Of a stretch of DNA of 12,710 bases, positions 1 through 6,085 are shown piece by piece. The DNA comes from JAKORR01 sp964608495. Its GTDB lineage: Bacteria > Armatimonadota > Zipacnadia > Zipacnadales > FEN-943. Within the stretch, counting starts at the first letter, position 1. Each line of letters starts with the position of its first letter. A program made the translations under genes and the position numbers. Under the pieces are notes generated by a model. The model ran no database searches and was not told the DNA's origin. It worked only from the letters and a program-made list of their open reading frames with translations. The stretch is taken from the NCBI GenBank assembly GCA_964608495.1, contig CAZSOQ010000153.1, positions 1 to 12,710 on the forward strand, written 5' to 3'.

Positions 1-298
1 CGCTGCTCTCGCCTTCAACCATAGCCCCTATCCTTAGACATCCGAACAACCCCCGGCCCGGCGCGCCCCAGGGCCCGGCCGGGGAGGCCAGCCATGGCAC
101 GCGGATTGCTCACCCTCGGGCGGAGGGGCCGGCGCCGGGACCCGGAGGCGCCGCGCGGCCCTTCGCGCGCGGTCTGCTCATCCTGGACAGCAGGCAGGTA
201 CGGTGCCGCGCAGGGCGAAGGATAATGCTGGCTTAATGCTCTATGTGCTACAATACCCTTGGTCCGATGTCGGCTGCGACCAATAGGAGGAAGCGGCA
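1..298. other. Gene-free left-end region with GC-rich hairpins
   Basis: No convincing gene lies here. Two perfect inverted repeats are visible: an 8-bp stem (CCCCGGCC at 51-58 with GGCCGGGG at 77-84) and a 7-bp stem (CCGCGCG at 151-157 with CGCGCGG at 166-172). The palindrome CCGGCGCCGG sits at 129-138. The stretch is very GC-rich until an AT-richer dip at about 215-262, which holds the promoter candidate of the TPR gene. At the extreme left a minus-strand ATG at 22 is preceded by AAGGAT at about 7 nt and could start a divergent gene leaving the window, but only seven codons are visible. The first hairpin may alternatively be a terminator of a gene lying to the left. Confidence 0.5.
223..254 (+). 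promoter_or_regulatory. Candidate extended -10 promoter of the TPR gene with upstream direct repeat
   Basis: TGC TACAAT at 246-254 matches an extended -10 element (TGn plus 5 of 6 bases of TATAAT). It lies in the only AT-rich dip upstream of the gene and would give an mRNA start near 261, about 38 nt before the ATG. No good -35 is seen, as expected for an extended -10 promoter. The heptamer TAATGCT occurs twice, at 223-229 and 234-240, one helical turn (11 bp) apart, where the -35 region would be. This could be an activator or repressor site. Called from pattern only. Confidence 0.4.
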
Positions 299-2980
299 AT
301 GCCGCGACACGTGGTAGTAGCGTGTTGTCTTGTGCTGCTTGTGGTTGCCGTTCCCGCCCAGGACACGCCCTTCCAGATCGCACCCACCCTCAAGTTCTCC
401 TTCGAGGATGTGGCGCTTCTCCCCTCGCGGTTAACGATATACAACCAGCACGACGACGCGGCACGGGCGACCTATACCTGCTGCAAGCCCGACCAAGAGC
501 AGGACATCCTGAAGGCTCTGGACGCCAACGCTGCCTTCCTGCACCGCTATCCGATGTCGAGCTACTCCGACGACACCCTCCTGCACAACGTGCGCCTGGA
601 TCAGGTGCGCCAGAACTTCCGCCACGGCATAGAGAGTGTGATCTACCTCCTCGACACCTATCCGGACAGCGACCTGGCGGACGACGCGGCGTGGCATCTG
701 GCCACCTTCTACCGCCGCGACAAGGACCACGAGAGCGCCATCGAGGTGCTCTCGGACCTGGTGCGGCGGTGGCCGGCCAGCACCTATGCCGACGATGCCC
801 TCTTCGCCCTGGCCATGGAGTTCCAGGAGCTGGACAACCCGGAGGCGGCCTTCGAGGCCTTTGATGCGCTGGCTCACCGGTACCCGGCCAGCGACTTCGC
901 TCCGACGGCCCTGTGCAAGATGGCGGGCCGCTTCATGGAGGTCCAGAACTACGAGGCGGCCATCCGCGTCAGCGAGGAGCTGATGGCCCGCTACCCGATG
1001 TGCGACTGCATGGACAACTGCCAGCACCGCATCGCCGAGGCCCTGCGCCACCTGGGCGACCTGCGCGGAGCGCTCGACGCCTACGCCTCGCTGATCGAGG
1101 ACCTGCCCGGCAGTCCCCTGAGCAACGCCGCCATGCGCGAGGCCAACACCCTCCTGCGCACGCTGCAGCGGCGCGGCGAGCAGGTGGCGGGCTTCCGGCC
1201 CTATGACCCCGAGGCCTGGGACCCCGGCCGCGAGGCCCAAGACCAGTGGGAGTACGCCAACCACCTCGAGAACTACCATCGCTTCGCCGAGGCCGTCGCC
1301 GCCTATCAGGACTTCCTCGCCCGCTATCCCGGCAGCGATTTCCACGACGATGCGCTGTATCACGTCGGCCTGTGCTACCAGAAGATGGACATCCTGCTGC
1401 AGGAAGTGGACAAGGCCAAGGGGCCCGAGGACCTGCTGCGGCTGCAGACCCAGTGGCAGGATGCCACGGGCGACTTCAACGGCCGGCCCGCGCCCGGCGC
1501 CTTCCGCTCGGTGAGCAACGCCGTGGACGCCTTCGCGCTGCTGGCGAACAACTTCGTCGGCAGCCCGCTGCGCGACGATGCCGTCTACCAGATCTCGCGG
1601 ACCTACGTGGACTACGGTGAGCGGCGGCTGAAGGTCACGGCCGACGAAGCCTACGCCCTGCAGCAGCTCATCCTCAACTTCCCGGGCAGCGAATGGGAAT
1701 TCGAGTGCCTGTGCCGCCTGACGCGCTTCTACGCCGACGCCAACTACTGGGACGAGGCCCGGGAGCTGTACCCTGAGCTGTCCGCCGCCTTCCCCACCAT
1801 CTTCCCCGCGGGCCTCGAGCAGAACAAGGACGCCTTCTACGAGTTCACGAAGCTGTGCGCGTCCCGGCCCCAGTTCGCCTGGTTCGAGGAGCACGAGCAC
1901 CACATTCCCTACCACTTCACACTGTCCGACCTGGAGCCCTTCTCGCACTTGTACCAGGCCAGCATGGCGATGGAGGACGGCCTGTACCCCGTCGCCGCCA
2001 ATCTCCTGCGCCCCATCGCCCAGATGCCCGCCCACGACCTGCACGGCCCGGCCCTGTGGCTGCTGGGCAACTGCTACGCCCGCTCGGGCAACGAAGGCGC
2101 GGCGCGGGAGGCCTGGCAGGCTCTGGCCAGCCTGCACCCGGAAGAGGGCCTGGCGGACGACGCCACCTTCGCCATCGTTCAGTTGGGGCAGAGCCCCGAC
2201 GTGCCTGCTCTCCAGGGCGACCTGCCGCTGGCGCCCGAGCGCATGGACATGATCGGGCTGTCCCACGTGGCCGTCTACTGCCCGTGGACCACCTCGGCCG
2301 CCCTGCGCAGCTACAACCTGCCCAACGTGTGGAACCAGGCACAGGCCATCCTCGAGGACTGGACCGACACGCGCCCCGCGCGCAAGCCGGTGATCTATGT
2401 CGCCCTCAGCGGCGGGTCCCAGGCGGGCGAGCCGATACGCCTGTGCGCCTGCAAGGTGAAGGACCCGCCCGACTGGTCGGCCGGCTTCGCCGAGCTGGCC
2501 AGCGTGCAGTTGGTGCGGGCCTGCGGTGACAAGCTAGCCAAGCTCCCGCCCGTGATGATGGGGATCGCCAAGTTCACCGCCGCGTCCTTGCAGTACGACC
2601 TGGTGACCGAAACCCGCGACGCCATCGGAAGCGCGGCGGCCGTGGTGCTGCCGCAGGAGGACGTGATCCGTGCTCGCGAGGCGGCGGTCAAGGCCTTCGA
2701 CGAGTTCGTGCGCGAGGGCTGTGAGGTGGACAAGCTCTCCGCCGAGGCCGTGTGCGGGATGATGTTCAAGCTGCTCGACGTCCAGGGGCTGAGCAAGGAC
2801 AGGCTCGTTGACCGCGAGCCCTACCGGCCTTTGTTTGCCCAGCTCAAGCAGTGCGGCGACGACCTGACGCCCGCCAGGGCCTTCGTCGTGGCGCTGGACA
2901 AGGCCTTCGGCGGACAGGCCCGGCCCCACCTCGAGCGGTGGCGGCTGCCGCTGTCCGACAGGATGACGCAGGGCTTGTGA
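299..2980 (+). CDS. Exported TPR-repeat protein with degenerate metallopeptidase-like C-terminal domain
   Basis: 893 residues. Residues 1-20 form a Sec-type signal peptide (hydrophobic VVVACCLVLLVVAV, likely cut after VPA at 20), so the protein should act outside the cytoplasm. Residues about 70-290 carry tetratricopeptide-type helical repeats. The phrase (R/T)YPxSxxxDDA recurs at 83, 120, 157, 194 and 231 and in weaker form at 268, exactly 37 residues apart. More repeats follow at 342, 418, 460 and about 611. Such arrays are protein-binding scaffolds, as in YbgF/BamD-like proteins. Residues about 645-893 are non-TPR. The ending (YRPLFAQLK..., then HLERWRLPLS at 877-886) resembles the C-terminus of M60-type gluzincin peptidases, but where HExxH would be expected the sequence reads AELAS (731-735), so catalysis is unlikely. 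That reading is an inference. The start is supported by AGGAGG at 285-290, 8 nt upstream. The substrate or partner is unknown. A 131-nt gap separates it from the AmrS gene. Confidence 0.85.
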   Translation: MPRHVVVACCLVLLVVAVPAQDTPFQIAPTLKFSFEDVALLPSRLTIYNQHDDAARATYTCCKPDQEQDILKALDANAAFLHRYPMSSYSDDTLLHNVRLDQVRQNFRHGIESVIYLLDTYPDSDLADDAAWHLATFYRRDKDHESAIEVLSDLVRRWPASTYADDALFALAMEFQELDNPEAAFEAFDALAHRYPASDFAPTALCKMAGRFMEVQNYEAAIRVSEELMARYPMCDCMDNCQHRIAEALRHLGDLRGALDAYASLIEDLPGSPLSNAAMREANTLLRTLQRRGEQVAGFRPYDPEAWDPGREAQDQWEYANHLENYHRFAEAVAAYQDFLARYPGSDFHDDALYHVGLCYQKMDILLQEVDKAKGPEDLLRLQTQWQDATGDFNGRPAPGAFRSVSNAVDAFALLANNFVGSPLRDDAVYQISRTYVDYGERRLKVTADEAYALQQLILNFPGSEWEFECLCRLTRFYADANYWDEARELYPELSAAFPTIFPAGLEQNKDAFYEFTKLCASRPQFAWFEEHEHHIPYHFTLSDLEPFSHLYQASMAMEDGLYPVAANLLRPIAQMPAHDLHGPALWLLGNCYARSGNEGAAREAWQALASLHPEEGLADDATFAIVQLGQSPDVPALQGDLPLAPERMDMIGLSHVAVYCPWTTSAALRSYNLPNVWNQAQAILEDWTDTRPARKPVIYVALSGGSQAGEPIRLCACKVKDPPDWSAGFAELASVQLVRACGDKLAKLPPVMMGIAKFTAASLQYDLVTETRDAIGSAAAVVLPQEDVIRAREAAVKAFDEFVREGCEVDKLSAEAVCGMMFKLLDVQGLSKDRLVDREPYRPLFAQLKQCGDDLTPARAFVVALDKAFGGQARPHLERWRLPLSDRMTQGL

Positions 2981-3026
2981 CACGAGCCCATGTCGCTTAC
3001 GTCACTTGACCTCTCGGGGGTTGCCT

Positions 3027-3085
3027 CGCTCCGGTCGGCCTGCCCGGCCGGAGCGAACTTTCGCGCCCCTGGGGCGTCTGGTTTT
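3027..3085 (+). terminator. Tandem hairpins after the TPR gene, possible terminator
   Basis: An 8-bp perfect stem (CGCTCCGG at 3027-3034 with CCGGAGCG at 3048-3055, 13-nt loop) is followed by AACTTT. A second short hairpin (CGCCC CTG GGGCG, 3064-3076) is followed by TCTGGTTTT. Neither has a strong T-run, so termination may be partial. The 10-bp palindrome TTACCGGTAA at 3084-3093, just upstream of the next ribosome site, could be an operator. Confidence 0.35.
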
Positions 3086-3111
3086 ACCGGTAACCACCGG
3101 AGGTAGGACCG

Positions 3112-4278
3112 ATGGAGGAATCACAGGAACAGTCCACCAGCCGTAGAGACTTCATCAGGCGGTGCCTGTTCGGCGGCGGGGCGTGTCTGGCCATGCCGGG
3201 CCTGCGGTCCGCCGAGGAGTTGGCCGTCCTCGCCGGGGCGATACCGACCGGCGCCGTCTCCAGCCACGTGGCCCTGTTCTGGGAGCCCGCCGGGGGCACG
3301 GACACCATCTGCTATGTGTGCCCCAGGAAGTGCAAGATCAAGGTGGGCGAGCGCGGCTTCTGCGGCGTCCGCGAGAACAAGGGCGGCAAGTACATCAGCC
3401 TGGTCTACGGCTACCCGGCCGTCGTCCGCTCGGACGCCATGGAGAAGGGGCCCTTCTTCCACTACCTGCCCGGCACCAAGAGCATCGCCCTGGGCACCGC
3501 CGGCTGCAACCTGGACTGCAAGTACTGCCAGAGCTGGCAGTTCGCCCAGGCTCGGCCCGAGCAGACCGACAACAAGTACCTGCCCCCCGACAGCCTGGTG
3601 GCCCAGACCCGCCAGCTCGGCCTGCCCTCCATCACCTTCACCTTCAGCGAACCCATGGCCTGTCCGGAGTACGTCATTGACACGGGGAAGGCCGCCCGGG
3701 CCGCGGGCATCAAGGTGCTGATACACACGGCCGCCTACGCCTTGAAGGAGCCCATGCAGGCGGTCTGCAAGTACGTTGATGCGGTCAACGTTGACCTCAA
3801 GGCCTACTCGCACGACTTCTACAAGCAGGTGACGGGTGGCGACCTGGACACGGTCCTGGCGGCCATAAGGACGATCAAGAGCGCGGGCGTGTGGCTGGAG
3901 CTGACGACGCTGGTGGTGCCGGGGTACAACGACGACGCGGGGATGTTTGCTCGCCAGTGCCAGTGGATCGTCGCCAATCTGGGGCGTGACGTGCCGCTCC
4001 ACGTGTCGCGCTATTTCCCGCAGTACAAGCTGCGCAACGTCCCGCCGACGCCCAAGGAGACGCTTCAGAAGCTCCGCCGCATCGGCTACGAGCAGGGGCT
4101 GAACTACGTCTACCTGGGCAACCTGGGCGGCGACCCGGGCGAGAGCACCTTCTGCCCCTGCTGCGGGATACGGCTCATCGAGCGCGTGGGATACCGGGTG
4201 AGCTTCGACGGCCTGGAACCCCGCACCGGCAAGTGCCGCAAGTGCGGGATCAAGGTGCCGGGCAAGTGGCTGGGCTGA
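3112..4278 (+). CDS. amrS: AmmeMemoRadiSam-type radical SAM enzyme with Tat signal
   Basis: 388 residues. The 4Fe-4S/SAM motif is CNLDCKYC (C132, C136, C139) in a PflA-like TIM-barrel fold. The family-typical N-terminal cysteine module CYVCPRKC...GFCGVRENKGG (C67, C70, C74, C84) is present, as is a C-terminal pair of cysteine knuckles: CPCC at 348-351, and C375/C378 before the ending VPGKW. This architecture is that of the radical SAM member of the AmmeMemoRadiSam set, named for co-occurrence with AMMECR1- and MEMO1-like proteins. Its reaction is not known to me. The N-terminus has a twin-arginine motif, SRRDFIRR (10-17), then a short apolar stretch, which is odd for an enzyme needing SAM and reductant. 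GGAGGT at 3099-3104 is 7 nt before the ATG, so the Tat-like leader is the natural start. DUF362 follows after 35 nt, probably in one operon. No MEMO1 or AMMECR1 gene is in view. Family assignment is firm; export is inferred. Confidence 0.9.
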   Translation: MEESQEQSTSRRDFIRRCLFGGGACLAMPGLRSAEELAVLAGAIPTGAVSSHVALFWEPAGGTDTICYVCPRKCKIKVGERGFCGVRENKGGKYISLVYGYPAVVRSDAMEKGPFFHYLPGTKSIALGTAGCNLDCKYCQSWQFAQARPEQTDNKYLPPDSLVAQTRQLGLPSITFTFSEPMACPEYVIDTGKAARAAGIKVLIHTAAYALKEPMQAVCKYVDAVNVDLKAYSHDFYKQVTGGDLDTVLAAIRTIKSAGVWLELTTLVVPGYNDDAGMFARQCQWIVANLGRDVPLHVSRYFPQYKLRNVPPTPKETLQKLRRIGYEQGLNYVYLGNLGGDPGESTFCPCCGIRLIERVGYRVSFDGLEPRTGKCRKCGIKVPGKWLG

Positions 4279-4313
4279 GGCCCCCACCGCCCAAGGGGAA
4301 CTGAAGGGCCCCT

Positions 4314-5309
4314 ATGGACCGACGCGACTTCCTCAGACAACTGGTGTCGGGGACGGCGGCGCTGGCGCTGGCCGGCGCGGGCTGGCCGGCGCCCGTGCGT
4401 GCCGCCGGGGGCAAGAGCCGGGTCGTCCTGGCGCGCAACACGTCACTGGCGGGCCTGGAGGGCCCGGCCCTGGACAACGCGATCGCCAATCTCGTCCACC
4501 TGGCCGTGAAGGACGCCGTGGGGGCGGCGACGCCTCAGCAGGCGTGGTCGGGGCTGTTCAAGGCGGACGACGTGGTGGCCGTGAAGATCAACTGCCTCGC
4601 CCCCGAGCTGGCGCCCTCCCAGGGCGTCATCTTGGCGATCGTGCAGGGCCTCATGGCCGCCGGCCTCCCCCCCGAGCACATCATCGTCTACGACAAGGAA
4701 GACCGCGACCTCACCAAGGCCGGCTATGTGCTCAACTCCCGCGACCCGGGCTACCGCTGCTACGGCACCATCGGCGAGACCGCGAATCCAGGGTACGAGG
4801 AACGCTTCACGCTGATCCACGACACCAGCTTCCGCCTGTCCAAGATCGTCACCCGCGAGGCCACGGCCATCATCAACGTGCCCGTTGTCAAACAGCACGA
4901 GTACGCGGGCATCACGGGGGCGCTCAAGAACCACTTCGGCACCATCCACAACCCCGAGGACTTCCACAAGTTCGCCTGCGACCCGGCGGTGGCCGACGTG
5001 AATCAGGCCGTGCCCCTGAAGACCAAGCAGCGCCTCATCGTCGTGGACGCTCTGCGCGTGCTCTGCAACGGCGGCCCGGCCTTCGCGCCCCAGTACGTCC
5101 TGCCCTACTGGGCCGTCTTCGCCGGCACCGACCCCGTCGCCATGGATGTGGAGCTGCTGCAGCTCATCGAGCTCTGCCGTCAGCAGCAGGGGCTGGAATC
5201 GGTGACCAAGCAGGAGTACCCGCCCCAGCACATCCAGTCAGCCGCGCGGGCGGGTCTGGGCACGGCCGATCTGGGGCAGATAGACCTCGTGGTGCACAGC
5301 TTCGGGTAG
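4314..5309 (+). CDS. DUF362 domain protein with Tat signal
   Basis: 331 residues. The N-terminus is a classical Tat signal: RRDFLRQ at 3-9, apolar VSGTAALALAGAG, and a likely AxA-type cleavage after VRA at 30. The mature part shows the DUF362 pattern: DDVVAVKINC (85-94), IIVYDKEDRDL (123-133), INVPVVKQHEYAGITG (187-202), LKNHFGTIHNPEDFH (204-218) and the closing VFAGTDPVAMDVELL (268-282). DUF362 proteins have no settled function; some carry ferredoxin-type 4Fe-4S motifs, but here the cysteines (94, 149, 222, 251, 288) are isolated with no CxxC, so a cluster is unlikely. Weak Shine-Dalgarno matches (AAGGGG about 4293, GAAGGG 4303-4308) precede the ATG. It follows amrS by 35 nt and converges with the SagB-type gene, 20 nt between stops. 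The two Tat leaders in a row argue that both proteins go to the same compartment. Confidence 0.85.
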   Translation: MDRRDFLRQLVSGTAALALAGAGWPAPVRAAGGKSRVVLARNTSLAGLEGPALDNAIANLVHLAVKDAVGAATPQQAWSGLFKADDVVAVKINCLAPELAPSQGVILAIVQGLMAAGLPPEHIIVYDKEDRDLTKAGYVLNSRDPGYRCYGTIGETANPGYEERFTLIHDTSFRLSKIVTREATAIINVPVVKQHEYAGITGALKNHFGTIHNPEDFHKFACDPAVADVNQAVPLKTKQRLIVVDALRVLCNGGPAFAPQYVLPYWAVFAGTDPVAMDVELLQLIELCRQQQGLESVTKQEYPPQHIQSAARAGLGTADLGQIDLVVHSFG

Positions 5310-5311
5310 GG

Positions 5312-5327
5312 CCCGCCGGCGCGCGGG
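5312..5327. terminator. Short hairpin between convergent DUF362 and SagB-type genes
   Basis: CCCGC (5312-5316) pairs with GCGGG (5323-5327) across a 6-nt loop in the 20-nt gap between the two stop codons. It is short and lacks a T-run on either strand, so it is at best a weak bidirectional terminator. Confidence 0.2.
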
Positions 5328-5329
5328 AG

Positions 5330-6070
5330 CTACCGCGCCACGGGGCCGACGGCCGTCAGGTACACCGCTATCCGCTGCTGGCCGTCGAGGCCGAAGAGAC
5401 TCGCGACCTCGTCATCGAAGAAGGCCCCGACATTGCAGCTTCCCAGGCCCAGGGCCGCCGCTGCGAGCTGGGCGTGGGCGCCCAGATGCCCGGCGTCCAT
5501 GTAGATGTACCGGTAGGCCCGGTCCGAGTACTTCCACGCGCAGCGGGCCACCACCGCCGCCCAGGCGAGCACCACCGACGCCCGCGCGCAGAAGTCCTGC
5601 CCCAGCGCCGCCCGGGCCACCTCCGACGCGAAGCTTCCCTCGCCCAGCACGCACAGCCGGTGGTCCATCACCTCGTAGAAGGCCACGCAGGACTGGACAC
5701 CCTCCACGGCGTTGACGACCACAAAGGTATCGTTGGGGTAGAGCGCTCCGGCCGATCCCGCGGCCCGGAAGGAGTACCCCTCGTGCTCGGCCGTGATCCC
5801 CGTCACGGCCCACAGAAGCTGAGAGAGCTGCTGGAGGGTCATGGGCTCGCCTGTGAAGTCCCGACGCGACCGCCGTGCGGCGATCACCTGCCACAGGCCG
5901 GGCCCGGGATCGGGCGCGGGATCGGGAAGCTCCACGCGCGGCAGAGAGGCGTCGTATACGGTCACCGGCGAGGCCGGGTGCACCCTCATGCCGCCGCGCG
6001 TGCCGCGCGTGGCGTGGTACTTGGTCATCTCGTGGTACTGCGGCCCGATGGGGCCTTCCAGACGGGCCAT
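5330..6070 (-). CDS. SagB/ThcOx-type flavin-dependent oxidoreductase (nitroreductase superfamily)
   Basis: 246 residues from the ATG at 6070. Motifs typical of the SagB/ThcOx branch of FMN-binding nitroreductases: RRSRRDF (66-72, FMN phosphate contact), FRAAGSAGALYP (101-112), YIYMDAGHLGAHAQL (188-202), LGLGSCNVGAFFDDEV (208-222, where family members often read G.FDDE) and the final YLTAVGPV (237-244). Characterised relatives (SagB, ThcOx, McbC) oxidise azolines to azoles in peptide natural products, but many chromosomal members have no known substrate. No YcaO cyclodehydratase or precursor peptide is visible here, so RiPP maturation is not supported. No signal peptide is seen, so it is cytoplasmic. 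A longer reading from GTG 6088 exists but would place the Shine-Dalgarno inside the gene. It follows miaB by 14 nt and should be cotranscribed with it, while converging on the amrS-DUF362 pair. Confidence 0.87.
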   Translation of the reverse strand: MARLEGPIGPQYHEMTKYHATRGTRGGMRVHPASPVTVYDASLPRVELPDPAPDPGPGLWQVIAARRSRRDFTGEPMTLQQLSQLLWAVTGITAEHEGYSFRAAGSAGALYPNDTFVVVNAVEGVQSCVAFYEVMDHRLCVLGEGSFASEVARAALGQDFCARASVVLAWAAVVARCAWKYSDRAYRYIYMDAGHLGAHAQLAAAALGLGSCNVGAFFDDEVASLFGLDGQQRIAVYLTAVGPVAR

Positions 6071-6078
6071 GGCGGACT

Positions 6079-6085
6079 CCTCCTT
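6079..6085 (-). promoter_or_regulatory. Ribosome binding site of the SagB-type gene, abutting the miaB stop
   Basis: Minus-strand AAGGAGG begins at the last base of the miaB stop codon (6087-6085) and lies 8 nt before the ATG at 6070. It fixes the start at 6070 rather than GTG 6088 and suggests translational coupling to miaB. Confidence 0.7.

Noticed and set aside
1..22. Possible divergent gene starting at minus-strand ATG 22 (MVEGESS...)
   Set aside because: Has AAGGAT about 7 nt upstream, but only seven codons are visible. A plus-strand C-terminal tail ending at TAG 35-37 is equally possible, so neither was annotated as a gene.
15..383. 122-codon minus-strand frame in the left intergenic region
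   Set aside because: Overlaps the promoter and start of the TPR gene; Arg/Pro/Gly-rich with no recognisable domain.
431..2266. 611-codon open frame on the minus strand inside the TPR gene
   Set aside because: Val/Gly/Leu/Gln-rich translation with no domain pattern. It is the antisense mirror of a GC3-rich gene with signal peptide and TPR motifs on the plus strand.
3121..4287. 388-codon minus-strand frame covering almost the whole amrS gene
   Set aside because: Antisense artefact of high GC; the plus frame carries the radical SAM motif and cysteine modules.
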